A stretch of 10,734 nt of DNA from an uncultured Dorea sp. (GCA_934295165.1 CAKRAT010000066.1:1-10734), one strand, 5' to 3'. Shown: positions 1-7,535, counted from the first letter of the stretch. Notes: generated from the sequence alone by a model not told the origin. Made by a program: numbers and translations.

Positions 1-1083
1 GGAATGCTTGGCCAGAACGTGCTTATTTACCCGGATGTTGATATGGTGATCGTGACAAATGCGGGAAATGAAGAACTGTTCCAGGACAATGTGATGCTGA
101 ATATTATAAGAAAATATTTCCCGGTGGAATGGGTGCCAAAAGAGACACTTCCGGAGAATCCGATTGCGTATACAAAACTACAGGAACTGACTGAACGGCT
201 GGCAGGAAAAAACAAATTCGGAAAAGAAATACTATCAACAGGAATAGCTGAAAATAAGATATTGAAAAATAGTCCTTTCATGTTCCGTAAAGGCGGCTGG
301 AAAAAGAACTCAGAAAAATACAGAATCCGTGAACGACAGACAGAAACAGAAAAACTACAGAAACAACAGATTCATTTACTGACAGATATGATGGATGGTA
401 CATGTTATGAGATGGAACAGGCAAGTGTCGGACTTTTCCCGCTGGTTATGCAGGTGATGCACAACAACATGACGGATGGTATATCGAAGATCATTTTTCA
501 TAAAAAAAGAACCGGGGAATTACAGCCAAATCTGATTCTTTGTTTTCAGGAAGGTGAAGAGTCTATAGAACTGGAAATGGGCTGGAAGCAATATATAGAA
601 AACGAACTGACCATTCACGGAGAGACATATCTGACTGCAGTAAAAGGAGAGATTTCTTCAGATGCAGATGATAATCTGGTCCTGAAAGTGGAAATTGTGT
701 ATTTGGAAGAGGCAATGAGACGGAAGTTATATGTGACATTTCTTAAGAATATGGGGGATAAATGTGACTTAATACCACCGGAACATATAGAAGTAAAATG
801 GTATGAATCACCGGGAAAAGCCCTGATCATGGAAGGAATGGAAGCTATCACGACAGAGGTTACAAAGCATCCGATCTATTCCCGTATCAGAGAAAATGGA
901 GGGATTGATCTGCTCCACCGCCTGATGGAACAGACGATAGAGCCGGTGATCAAAGGCAGGATCATTGATCCGTCCGAAGCGGCAGAGTCAGATCATCGAA
1001 AAGTGCAAAATTTTCAGATGTGTTTGTCAGAGTATTTATTGCAGTCAGGGCAGATTCATAAGAATGATGAACCTGAAAAATAG
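1..1083 (+). CDS. Serine hydrolase (beta-lactamase-like), C-terminal part only
   Basis: The reading frame is open from the first base of the window and ends at TAG 1081-1083, so the gene starts upstream and its catalytic N-terminal part (SxxK and YxN motifs) is not visible. The first visible residues, GMLGQNVLIYPDVDMVIV, resemble the strand near the end of class C beta-lactamase/penicillin-binding-protein folds, where a GQ..-x-PDxDxV pattern follows the HxG motif. About 320 further residues form an extension rich in charged beta-strand-like segments (for example ENELTIHGETYLTAVKGE), which I recall from large serine hydrolases of Clostridia. Substrate unknown; peptidase or esterase activity is possible but not shown. 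The ATG at base 4 is an internal methionine, not a start. No clear terminator follows, and the next gene begins about 150 bases later. Confidence 0.75.
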   Translation, partial: GMLGQNVLIYPDVDMVIVTNAGNEELFQDNVMLNIIRKYFPVEWVPKETLPENPIAYTKLQELTERLAGKNKFGKEILSTGIAENKILKNSPFMFRKGGWKKNSEKYRIRERQTETEKLQKQQIHLLTDMMDGTCYEMEQASVGLFPLVMQVMHNNMTDGISKIIFHKKRTGELQPNLILCFQEGEESIELEMGWKQYIENELTIHGETYLTAVKGEISSDADDNLVLKVEIVYLEEAMRRKLYVTFLKNMGDKCDLIPPEHIEVKWYESPGKALIMEGMEAITTEVTKHPIYSRIRENGGIDLLHRLMEQTIEPVIKGRIIDPSEAAESDHRKVQNFQMCLSEYLLQSGQIHKNDEPEK

Positions 1084-1177
1084 GAGTGGATTTCCCGATG
1101 GCAACCTGAAGAATAGAAGCATTTTCATTTGCAAAGGTGTGGAAAATAAATGCCTGTTTCTGATAAGTGCCGGTATC

Positions 1178-1183
1178 TATAAT
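1178..1183 (+). promoter_or_regulatory. Possible -10 element for glycerate kinase gene
   Basis: A perfect TATAAT lies 52 bases before the glycerate kinase start in the 151-base gap after the serine hydrolase gene. No good -35 box sits 16-18 bases upstream, so this is a weak call. Nothing else recognisable was seen in this gap. Confidence 0.3.
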
Positions 1184-1234
1184 TGCTACAAAATCTCTGG
1201 GATAGAGAAAGGTAAAAAGAGGAGGAAAGAAATA

Positions 1235-2365
1235 ATGAAAATCGTAACAGCAATTGATTCATTTAAAGGAAGTATGACTTCGATGGAAGCAGGACTTGCA
1301 GTAGCAGAAGGAGTACACAGAGTAGATTCAGATGTGGATGTGCAGATCAGACCGCTGGCAGACGGAGGAGAAGGAACCGTCGAAGCACTTGTTGCCGGAA
1401 TGAATGGCATGAAACAGGAGATCCAGGTAACAGGACCGCTTGGAACACCGGTAGTCTGTGAATATGGAATTATTGAAAGCAGCAAGACAGCAGTAATCGA
1501 GATGGCAGGAGCAGCTGGAATCACACTGGTGCCGGATGAAAAGAAAAATCCATTGTATACGACGACTTATGGTGTCGGAGAAGTGATCAAAGATGCGATT
1601 GGGAAAGGTTGCAGAAGATTCATTATTGGAATCGGAGGCAGTGCAACGAATGACGGCGGCATCGGAATGCTTCAGGCATTGGGATTCGGATTCCTGAACA
1701 AGAATGGACAGCCGGTACCATTCGGTGCAAGAGGTCTGGAAGAACTGGAAATGATCACGGATACATATGTAATGTCAGAGCTTAAAGAATGCAAATTCCG
1801 AATCGCATGTGATGTGACTAATACATTGTGTGGAGAGCAGGGAGCAAGTGCTGTTTATGGACCGCAGAAAGGAGCAACGCCGTCTATGATCATGCAGATG
1901 GATAAATGGCTGGCATATTATGCGGCACTGGCAAAAGAAAAATTCCCGAAAGCAAATGCAAAACAGGCCGGAACCGGAGCTGCCGGAGGACTGGGATTCG
2001 CATTTTTAACATTTACCAATGCAGTGCTGGAATCCGGGATCAAGATCGTACTGGAGGAGACGCAGCTGGAAGAATATATCAAAGATGCAGATCTGGTAGT
2101 TACGGGAGAAGGAAGACTGGACAGACAGACGGCGATGGGAAAAGCACCGATCGGAGTGGCAAAACTGGCAAAAAAATATGGAAAACCAGTAATCGCATTT
2201 GCAGGATCGGTAGAACGAGATGCAAGAGAATGTAACGAACATGGAATCGATGCATTCTTCCCGGTTTTACGAGGCATTACCACGCTGGAAGAAGCCATGA
2301 AGAATGAAAATGCGAAGAGAAACCTGGCGGATACTGCGGAACAGGTATACCGTCTGTGGAGATAA
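1235..2365 (+). CDS. glxK: Glycerate 2-kinase (GarK/GlxK family)
   Basis: This 376-residue protein matches the type I glycerate kinase family in length and motifs. The family phosphorylates D-glycerate with ATP in the cytoplasm, giving 2-phosphoglycerate that enters lower glycolysis. Visible conserved blocks are DSFKGS (8-13), ADGGEGT (42-48), the glycine-rich GIGGSATNDGG (132-142), CDVTN (192-196), GTGAAGGLGF (246-255) and TGEGRLDRQT (290-299). The open frame extends upstream to 965, but I choose ATG 1235 because the ribosome site AGGAGG (1219-1224) lies about ten bases before it and homology begins exactly there (MKIVTAIDSFKGS). No glycerate dehydrogenase, tartronate or glycolate gene is nearby, so the glycerate source is not indicated by context. 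The E. coli paralogues garK and glxK cannot be told apart here, so the symbol is a family label. Confidence 0.94.
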   Translation: MKIVTAIDSFKGSMTSMEAGLAVAEGVHRVDSDVDVQIRPLADGGEGTVEALVAGMNGMKQEIQVTGPLGTPVVCEYGIIESSKTAVIEMAGAAGITLVPDEKKNPLYTTTYGVGEVIKDAIGKGCRRFIIGIGGSATNDGGIGMLQALGFGFLNKNGQPVPFGARGLEELEMITDTYVMSELKECKFRIACDVTNTLCGEQGASAVYGPQKGATPSMIMQMDKWLAYYAALAKEKFPKANAKQAGTGAAGGLGFAFLTFTNAVLESGIKIVLEETQLEEYIKDADLVVTGEGRLDRQTAMGKAPIGVAKLAKKYGKPVIAFAGSVERDARECNEHGIDAFFPVLRGITTLEEAMKNENAKRNLADTAEQVYRLWR

Positions 2366-2484
2366 AGGTGGAAAGGCAGGAAATATCATATTACCGAATC
2401 CAAATACGATTGCAGTATCCGATGCTGAAGCATGATAAGGCGAAACTAATGATAGCTAAATGACAAATTGTAGATTCCTGTATC

Positions 2485-2514
2485 TTGCACAGTCTTCTTA
2501 TATAGACTTATAAT
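2485..2514 (+). promoter_or_regulatory. Promoter of deoB
   Basis: A -35 box TTGCAC (2485-2490) and a perfect -10 TATAAT (2509-2514) are separated by 18 bases. The predicted start, near 2521, leaves a leader of only about 20 bases before the deoB ATG, enough for the AAAGGA ribosome site (2529-2534). deoB therefore probably has its own promoter rather than reading through from glycerate kinase. The stretch 2366-2484 shows no convincing gene or terminator. Confidence 0.65.
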
Positions 2515-2542
2515 AAAAAAAAAGACCGAAAGGACTGATTCT

Positions 2543-3709
2543 ATGAAACGTATTTTCTGGATCGTATTGGATAGTGCCGGCATTGGGGAAGCACCGGATG
2601 CGGATAAATTTGGTGATGTCGGAAGTAATACATGGAAGAGCTGCTATGACAGTGGGAAACTTCATATTCCGAATATGGAAAAGATCGGAATCTATCAGAT
2701 TGATGGTATGGAATATGCAAAAAGCACAGAGAATCCGACCGGAAGTTTTGCAAGAATGCAGGAATTATCCTGCGGAAAGGATACGACAACCGGGCACTGG
2801 GAGATGGCGGGAATCGTAACACCGGATCCACTGCCGAAATTCCCGGATGGATTCCCAAAAGCATTCATAGAGGAATTTTCAAAAAGGACGGGAAGAAAGA
2901 TTCTATGTAATCTGCCGTATTCGGGCACACAGGTCATTCATGATTATGGCCGGGAACAGGAAGAGACAGGAGCACTGATCGTGTATACATCTGCAGACAG
3001 TGTATGCCAGATTGCAGCGCATGAGGAGATAATTCCGATAGAGCAGTTATATGAATACTGCAAGATTGCAAGAGAGATGTTGACCGGAGATCTGGGAGTC
3101 GGCAGAGTGATCGCAAGACCATTTATCGGAACATGGCCGGATTACGAAAGGACAATCAGACGGCATGACTTTTCACTGGCACCGCCGAGGCAGACTCTTC
3201 TGGATGCATTAAAAGCAGACGGGAAAGACGTGATCGGAGTCGGAAAGATTTACGATATCTTTGAAGGTCAGGGAGTGACAGAGACCTATCCGAATCAGGG
3301 AAATGAAAAGAATATGGAAAAGACGATCGAGATACAGAAGAAAGAGTTCGACGGGCTTTGCTATGTGAACTTAGTAGATGGGGATATGATTTATGGACAC
3401 CGGCGTGATATTGAAGGATATGCAGGTGCGTTAACAAGATTCGATGAACAGTTAAGAGAGTTCCTTGCAAATATACGGGATGATGATATGCTGATGATCA
3501 CGGCAGACCATGGATGTGATCCGGGATATATCGGAACAGATCATACAAGAGAATATGTACCTTGTCTCATATATGGAAAAAAGATTAAAGCGGGAGTAAA
3601 CCTGCATACCAGAAAGGGGTTTGCAGATATGGCGGCGACGATCGCAGAAGCTCTTGGAAGTACCTACCGGGGAGATGGAGAGTCATTCTGGGATAAAATA
3701 AGAAATTGA
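2543..3709 (+). CDS. deoB: Phosphopentomutase DeoB
   Basis: DeoB interconverts ribose-1-phosphate or deoxyribose-1-phosphate with the 5-phosphates, linking nucleoside breakdown to the pentose phosphate pathway or to DeoC. The 388-residue length is standard. As an alkaline-phosphatase-superfamily metalloenzyme it shows the expected ligands: D10 in VLDSAGIGEAPDA, the phosphorylated threonine within KDTTTGHWEMAG (79-90), D281 and H286 in VDGDMIYGH, and D322, H323 and H334 in TADHGCDPGYIGTDHTRE. The last five sit at a constant offset of five from the D286/H291/D327/H328/H339 set I recall for the Bacillus cereus enzyme. The start ATG is supported by AAAGGA eight bases upstream and by homology from residue 1. 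No purine nucleoside phosphorylase or cytidine deaminase gene is adjacent in the window, so the usual pup/deo operon is absent here. Confidence 0.97.
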   Translation: MKRIFWIVLDSAGIGEAPDADKFGDVGSNTWKSCYDSGKLHIPNMEKIGIYQIDGMEYAKSTENPTGSFARMQELSCGKDTTTGHWEMAGIVTPDPLPKFPDGFPKAFIEEFSKRTGRKILCNLPYSGTQVIHDYGREQEETGALIVYTSADSVCQIAAHEEIIPIEQLYEYCKIAREMLTGDLGVGRVIARPFIGTWPDYERTIRRHDFSLAPPRQTLLDALKADGKDVIGVGKIYDIFEGQGVTETYPNQGNEKNMEKTIEIQKKEFDGLCYVNLVDGDMIYGHRRDIEGYAGALTRFDEQLREFLANIRDDDMLMITADHGCDPGYIGTDHTREYVPCLIYGKKIKAGVNLHTRKGFADMAATIAEALGSTYRGDGESFWDKIRN

Positions 3710-3740
3710 TACACACATAAGATAATATCAGTATAGTTAT

Positions 3741-3768
3741 AAAAAAGTACTGCCGATAGACGGCCAGT
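3741..3768 (-). terminator. Intrinsic terminator for a short - strand transcript
   Basis: Read on the - strand, ACTGGCCG-TCTAT-CGGCAGT forms a seven-pair stem with one bulged G, followed by AC and a run of six T. It lies about 55 bases after the ATG of the small hydrophobic ORF at 3821 and inside its open frame. A transcript of that ORF should therefore end here, before any stop codon. Confidence 0.6.
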
Positions 3769-3821
3769 CCGAAGCAGGTTAAGCCGAAGCTTGCCACTGC
3801 TATAAAATCTATAATACTCAT
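3762..3821 (-). pseudogene. Remnant of a small hydrophobic toxin-like protein
   Basis: The ATG at 3821-3819 follows a very strong ribosome site (AAAGGAGGG, seven bases away). The first 20 residues, MSIIDFIAVASFGLTCFGLA, make a single hydrophobic helix. They resemble the start of small membrane proteins common in Lachnospiraceae, similar to type I or holin-like toxins; this resemblance is from memory, not a search. Those proteins normally end soon after with a charged tail. Here the frame passes straight into the terminator stem at 3768-3741 and stays open to 3585 inside deoB on the opposite strand, so the tail and stop codon appear to be lost. A weak -10 (TATATT, 3872-3867) precedes it. It could instead be an intact but unusual peptide, or a chance ORF, although the ribosome site argues against chance. 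Confidence 0.4.
3810..3815 (+). promoter_or_regulatory. Candidate -10 of an antisense RNA
   Basis: A perfect TATAAT on the + strand lies just inside the 5' end of the small - strand ORF. A transcript starting near 3822 would be antisense to the ribosome site and leader of that ORF and could end at the hairpin 3895-3977 followed by TTTTCTT, about 160 bases in all. No good -35 box is at standard distance, so this rests mainly on geometry. Confidence 0.25.
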
Positions 3822-3830
3822 GGTTTAGCC

Positions 3831-3846
3831 CTCCTTTCCATTGGAG
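3831..3846 (-). promoter_or_regulatory. Leader hairpin covering the ribosome site of the small ORF
   Basis: On the - strand CTCC (3846-3843) can pair with GGAG (3834-3831) of the ribosome site, with an eight-base loop. Translation of the small ORF may thus be held back by leader structure, as in several type I toxin mRNAs. A further weak hairpin, CTTTAC/GTAAGG, sits just upstream in the leader. Both stems are short. Confidence 0.3.
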
Positions 3847-3894
3847 TCCCTTACGGTCTGTAAAGCAATATATACTTATTTATTTGTTTCATGC

Positions 3895-3977
3895 GTAAGA
3901 GAGCCCCGTTGCGTGCATATGAGGGCATGGTTAGAAATATTCCATGATTGAATCAGCACGCAACGGGGCTCTCTTAC
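3895..3977. repeat. Perfect 22-bp inverted repeat (long hairpin, possible terminator)
   Basis: Arms 3895-3916 and 3956-3977 are exact reverse complements over 22 bases and GC-rich in the middle (GAGCCCCGTTGCGTGC on the left). The 39-base loop can form a smaller CATGG/CCATG stem. On the + strand the right arm is followed by TTTTCTT, so it may end deoB transcripts or an antisense RNA. On the - strand there is no T run. It sits between deoB and the convergent phosphodiesterase gene. The remainder of the 3710-4014 gap is described in the neighbouring entries. Confidence 0.8.
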
Positions 3978-4014
3978 TTTTCTTCCGGCCGGGTATCAGC
4001 CGCTTCATGATTAA

Positions 4015-4548
4015 TTAAATAGAAATTACATTCCCCTCAAGATCCTTCCATGTAAATTCCCCGTTTTCACAGATCATATATCCATGAGCAGATCCCTCCT
4101 TAGGAATTGACACAGATCCCGGATTCATATAGATAAAGTCCCCCATATCCTCATTCGCCGGAATATGCGTATGACCATTCAGAAGAATATCGCCCTTTTT
4201 CAGCATCGGAGGATTCTTCGGATTATGGTGGTGTCCGTGGGATGCGAAGATCGTACGGCCACCAATCTCCAGGAAGCAGTAGTCAGCCAGAATAGGGAAT
4301 TCCAGTACCATCTGATCTACTTCGGTGTCACAGTTACCGCGCACACAGAGCAGTTCATGCTTCATAGGATTCAGCATTGCAATGACTTCCTTTGGATTGT
4401 AATCCTTTGGCAGATCATTACGTGGACCGTGATAAAGAATGTCGCCGAGAAGAAGAAGGCGGTCAGCACCTTCACGTTTGTAAGCGTCGAGCATTTTACG
4501 GCAGTAGTAAGCAGAGCCGTGGATATCGGATGCGATCATTAATTTCAT
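4015..4548 (-). CDS. yfcE: YfcE-type metallophosphodiesterase
   Basis: This 177-residue cytoplasmic protein belongs to the small calcineurin-like metallophosphoesterases (MJ0936/YfcE group, usually 160-185 residues), manganese-dependent enzymes with phosphodiesterase activity in vitro and unclear natural substrate. The dinuclear metal-site motifs are complete and in order: DIHG (D8, H10), GDILYHGPRN (D36), GNCD (N72), SHGHHH (H104, H106) and NGHTH (H126, H128). The frame can be extended to a GTG at 4563, but that GTG is part of the ribosome site GTGAGG, so ATG 4548-4546 is the start. The gene is divergent from pepT. A -10 TATAAT on the - strand (4575-4570) precedes it. It has no evident functional link to the peptide genes. 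Confidence 0.93.
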   Translation of the reverse strand: MKLMIASDIHGSAYYCRKMLDAYKREGADRLLLLGDILYHGPRNDLPKDYNPKEVIAMLNPMKHELLCVRGNCDTEVDQMVLEFPILADYCFLEIGGRTIFASHGHHHNPKNPPMLKKGDILLNGHTHIPANEDMGDFIYMNPGSVSIPKEGSAHGYMICENGEFTWKDLEGNVISI

Positions 4549-4569
4549 ATGTATATACCTCACTTTGAT

Positions 4570-4575
4570 ATTATA
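4570..4575 (-). promoter_or_regulatory. Candidate -10 of the phosphodiesterase gene
   Basis: Perfect TATAAT on the - strand, 22 bases before the ATG at 4548. The -35 region is not consensus and falls inside the YATCAG repeat array, which may mean that transcription depends on a bound factor. Confidence 0.4.
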
Positions 4576-4578
4576 TAA

Positions 4579-4643
4579 GTATCTGTTATCAGAGTATCTA
4601 ATATCAGAATGAATATCAGGACATCTGACATCAGAGCACCTAA
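4579..4643. repeat. Imperfect direct repeats with YATCAG units
   Basis: Two 23-base units (4579-4601 and 4621-4643) match at 17 positions with a 42-base period. Four YATCAG words start at 4587, 4602, 4614 and 4629. The units contain small palindromes, TCTGTTATCAGA and TCTGACATCAGA. The array sits in the 227-base divergent region, directly upstream of the phosphodiesterase -10. It may be a set of regulator sites or a minor tandem expansion. Confidence 0.6.
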
Positions 4644-4696
4644 AAGAATTTTAACATAAATCTGAAGAAAAACATAACAAAATTCAGGACATTAAA

Positions 4697-4706
4697 TTGT
4701 CGACAT
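4697..4706. promoter_or_regulatory. Palindrome TTGTCGACAT, candidate GntR operator upstream of pepT
   Basis: The 8-bp palindrome TGTCGACA (4698-4705) lies just upstream of the predicted pepT -35 box. The ten bases ATTGTCGACA recur exactly at 8551-8560 before the peptide transporter. TTGT..ACA fits the TNGT-N-ACNA style of FadR-subfamily GntR operators, and such a regulator is encoded at 7644-8336. Confidence 0.4.
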
Positions 4707-4713
4707 TCGCCAA

Positions 4714-4742
4714 TATACATTTATAAAAGAATGATTTACAAT
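4714..4742 (+). promoter_or_regulatory. Promoter of pepT
   Basis: TATACA (4714-4719, four of six matches to TTGACA) and TACAAT (4737-4742, five of six) are separated by 17 bases. The start would be near 4749, giving a leader of about 27 bases that holds the ribosome site AGTGAGGAAG. Confidence 0.5.
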
Positions 4743-4775
4743 AAAGTTAAGAAATGTAGAAAGTGAGGAAGTAAG

Positions 4776-5993
4776 ATGAAGGCTTACGAAAGATTTTTAA
4801 AGTATGTGTCTGTATGGACGACCAGTGATGAGACGAGCGGGACGGTTCCATCGGCAGACAGGGAACTGGTACTTGCAAAGTTACTGGTGGAAGAGATGAA
4901 AGAACTGGGAATTGCAGATGCAAGAGTGGATGAGAAAGGATATGTATACGGATCTGTTCCTGCAACACCGGGATGTGAAAACGCACCTGCGCTGGGACTG
5001 ATCGCGCATATGGATACAGCACCGGATGCACCGGGAGACAACATTCATCCACAGATCATTGAGAATTACGATGGCAAAGACGTAGTACTTGGAAGAAGCG
5101 GAAAGACAATCAAAGTAGAAGAATTCCCATATCTGGCAGATTTAAAGGGACGGACGTTGATCACGACAGATGGAACAACGCTTCTGGGTGCGGATGATAA
5201 AGCCGGAATTGCAGAAGTGCTGACGGTCGTAGATGAGATTCTGAAAGAGGGACTTCCACACGGTAAGATCTGCATCGGATTCACACCGGATGAAGAGATT
5301 GCAAGTGGAGCAAAGCATTTTGATGTAGAAGGATTCGGAGCAGATTACGGATATACTTTAGACGGAAGCGCCGAAGGTGAGATCCAGTATGAGAACTTTA
5401 ATGCTTCTACAGCATTTATCACGGTTCATGGTGTCAGTGTACATACAGGAACTGCAAAAGATGTACTGGTGAATTCGCAGACGATCGGAACAGAATTCCA
5501 TCAGATGCTGCCGGTATCAGAAAGACCGGAGACAACGGAAGGGTACGAAGGATTCTATCATCTGGTAAGTTTTAATGGAAATGTTACAGAGACGAAGATG
5601 AAGTACTTTATCCGGGACTTTGATACAGAAGGATTCCATGCAAGAGCAGCAAAAATGCAGGAGACCGCAGACAGTCTGAATGAAAAGTATGGGGCAGGAA
5701 CGGTTGAAATTGAGATTGTAGAATCTTATTACAATATGCGCGAGAAGATCGAGCCATGCATGCAGCTTATTGAATATGCAAAGAAAGCAGCAGAAAATGC
5801 AGATATCGTTCCGGATGTTGCGCCGATCCGCGGAGGAACAGACGGTGCAAGATTAAGTTTTAAAGGACTTCCTTGTCCGAATCTTGGAACCGGCGGATAT
5901 GCATTCCACGGGGTGTATGAGCACATTACGGTAGAAGGAATGGATAAAGCTGTTGCGATGGTGAAAGATATTGTGGGGATGTTTGCAAAATAA
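4776..5993 (+). CDS. pepT: Peptidase T (tripeptide aminopeptidase)
   Basis: PepT is a cytoplasmic dizinc aminopeptidase of family M20B that removes the N-terminal residue from tripeptides. The 405-residue length matches the family (about 408). The active-site set is complete: H78 and D80 in AHMDTA, D140 in GADDKAG, E173 and E174 in PDEEIASGA, D196 in TLDGSAEGE and H378 in GYAFHGVYEH. These agree closely with the E. coli numbering I recall (78, 80, 140, 173, 174, 196, 379). The lid or dimerisation domain lies between about residues 205 and 320. The start ATG has GAGGAAG nearby and the protein aligns from residue 1. Transcription probably starts at its own promoter, with a TGTCGACA palindrome just upstream. 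It precedes a second aminopeptidase gene and lies 2.6 kb before a peptide transporter, which fits use of imported peptides. Confidence 0.97.
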   Translation: MKAYERFLKYVSVWTTSDETSGTVPSADRELVLAKLLVEEMKELGIADARVDEKGYVYGSVPATPGCENAPALGLIAHMDTAPDAPGDNIHPQIIENYDGKDVVLGRSGKTIKVEEFPYLADLKGRTLITTDGTTLLGADDKAGIAEVLTVVDEILKEGLPHGKICIGFTPDEEIASGAKHFDVEGFGADYGYTLDGSAEGEIQYENFNASTAFITVHGVSVHTGTAKDVLVNSQTIGTEFHQMLPVSERPETTEGYEGFYHLVSFNGNVTETKMKYFIRDFDTEGFHARAAKMQETADSLNEKYGAGTVEIEIVESYYNMREKIEPCMQLIEYAKKAAENADIVPDVAPIRGGTDGARLSFKGLPCPNLGTGGYAFHGVYEHITVEGMDKAVAMVKDIVGMFAK

Positions 5994-6071
5994 ACAGAAA
6001 CATAACCATAACCAGGGATTTCTTTGATGACCGGTGCTTGTTTGTAATGACAATCTGCTGTATCATGGATA

Positions 6072-6099
6072 TTGTATATAACAAAAATTCAATTATATT
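6072..6099 (+). promoter_or_regulatory. Promoter of the M18 aminopeptidase gene, with overlapping palindrome
   Basis: TTGTAT (6072-6077) and TATATT (6094-6099) are 16 bases apart and give a start near 6106. The -35 box is part of TTGTATATAACAA (6072-6084), in which TTGT and ACAA are inverted around five bases, so a repressor site could overlap it. No terminator for pepT is visible in the 159-base gap, so read-through is also possible. Confidence 0.45.
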
Positions 6100-6152
6100 T
6101 GCATGGAGTGTAATCATGCAATGTAAGAATGAAAAGATAAAGAGGAATTGTA

Positions 6153-7469
6153 ATGGAAACAAATATCATATCAGAACTGACAACATTTATAGAACATGCA
6201 CCGACAGCGTTTCATGCGGTTGCGGAACTAAAAGGGATCCTGAACCAGGAAGGGTTCGAAGAATTAAAAGAGTCGGAAAAGTGGAAGATCGAACCGGGGA
6301 AAAGATATTATGTCACAAGAAATAATTCCAGTATTATTGCAGTAAAAGCAGGAACAGAACTGGACAATTATAGTTTTCACGTAACAGCATCACACAGTGA
6401 TTCACCGACATTTAAGTTGAAAGAGAATGCAGAAATCGAAGTTGCAAAGAAATATACGATGCTGAATACAGAAGGTTACGGCGGAATGATCTGCTCGACA
6501 TGGTTTGACAGACCGCTGTCACTGGCCGGAAGGGTCATGGTGAAGAATGGGGAAAGAATCGAGACCAGACTTGTGAAGGTGGACAGAGATCTTCTGATGA
6601 TTCCAAGTCTTGCAATTCATATGGACCGGAAAGTGAATGAAGGAAGAGCTGTTAATAAACAGATTGATATGTTACCGGTATTATCAGGAAGCGTGAAAGA
6701 ACAAGGAGAGGTAAGATCCTTAGTTGCAGAAGAATTGGGATTAAAAGATACGGATATCTATGGCATGGATCTGTTCTTGTATAACCGTATGGGAGCGGTC
6801 AGATGGGGAAGTGACCGTGAATTTATCGGATGTCCGAGACTGGATGACCTGCAGTGTGCATTTACATCCATGAAGGGATTCCTGGTAGCGGAAAACGAAC
6901 AGAATATCAACGTGTATGCATGCTTTGATAACGAAGAAGTCGGATCAGGAACGAAGCAGGGAGCTGCATCTACATTTCTTTATGATGTATTGTGGCGTCT
7001 GAACAAAGCACTCGGAAAAGGCGAAGAGGAATTCTATCGTGCAGTAGCAGGAAGCTTTATGCTTAGCTGTGACAATGCCCATGCCGTACATCCGAATTAT
7101 AGACAGAAGACAGATGCGACGAACTGTGTCTACATGAATGACGGTATTGTGATCAAGTCCCATGCCGGACAGAAATATACCAGCGATGCAGTCAGCGTGG
7201 CGGTATTTAAGATGATATGTGAAAAAGCAGGTGTACCGTTACAGTATTTCTCCAACCGTTCGGATGAAGCGGGGGGAAGTACGCTTGGAAATATTGCGAT
7301 GGCACAGGTGTCTATGAATACGGTGGACATCGGATTGCCGCAGCTTGCCATGCATTCATCGTATGAAACAGCTGGCGTAAAGGACACAGAGTATATGGTA
7401 AAAGCAGTAGAGACATTTTATGCATCTCATATCAAGGCGGATTCAGATGGAAATTATCAGATATTATAA
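6153..7469 (+). CDS. apeB: M18 family aminopeptidase
   Basis: This 438-residue protein is a member of the M18 aminopeptidases (aspartyl aminopeptidase family), cytoplasmic dizinc enzymes that form large tetrahedral complexes and release N-terminal, often acidic, residues. Motifs expected for metal binding and catalysis are present in order: HSDSP (H81, D83), RLDDLQ (D231/D232), CFDNEEVGSGT (E261, E262), SCDNAHAVHPNY (D307) and AMHSSYETAG (H401). Length is normal for bacterial members. ATG 6153 follows AAAGAGGAA at a suitable distance, and the family-typical opening ELTTFIEHAPTAFHAV begins directly after it. Specificity for Asp/Glu over other residues cannot be read from sequence alone. It follows pepT in the same direction, and its product would complement PepT in degrading small peptides. 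The apeB symbol is a family label. Confidence 0.94.
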   Translation: METNIISELTTFIEHAPTAFHAVAELKGILNQEGFEELKESEKWKIEPGKRYYVTRNNSSIIAVKAGTELDNYSFHVTASHSDSPTFKLKENAEIEVAKKYTMLNTEGYGGMICSTWFDRPLSLAGRVMVKNGERIETRLVKVDRDLLMIPSLAIHMDRKVNEGRAVNKQIDMLPVLSGSVKEQGEVRSLVAEELGLKDTDIYGMDLFLYNRMGAVRWGSDREFIGCPRLDDLQCAFTSMKGFLVAENEQNINVYACFDNEEVGSGTKQGAASTFLYDVLWRLNKALGKGEEEFYRAVAGSFMLSCDNAHAVHPNYRQKTDATNCVYMNDGIVIKSHAGQKYTSDAVSVAVFKMICEKAGVPLQYFSNRSDEAGGSTLGNIAMAQVSMNTVDIGLPQLAMHSSYETAGVKDTEYMVKAVETFYASHIKADSDGNYQIL

Positions 7470-7535
7470 CCGGTGAGGAAGCAGATATATAGAAAATGTA
7501 ACAGAAAAAGCATAGAAGAAATGCATAACTTCATA

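Noticed and set aside
965..1234. Upstream extension of the glycerate kinase frame by 90 codons
   Set aside because: It overlaps the serine hydrolase gene, has no family match, and an AGGAGG ribosome site precedes the ATG at 1235 where homology begins.
2368..2463. A 31-codon GTG ORF between glycerate kinase and deoB
   Set aside because: No proper ribosome site, no recognisable sequence, and a length expected by chance.
4165..4542. 125-codon + strand ORF opposite the phosphodiesterase gene
   Set aside because: It is the complement of conserved coding sequence, has no family resemblance, and is explained by the codon pattern of the real gene.
4546..4563. GTG start at 4563 for the phosphodiesterase
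   Set aside because: The GTG is part of the ribosome site GTGAGG, and the metal motif DIHG sits at the family-typical position when ATG 4548 is used.
6038..6066. Alternative M18 promoter TTGTTT-17-TATCAT
   Set aside because: The -35 box is weaker than that of the 6072-6099 promoter and the leader would be longer; kept only as a possibility.
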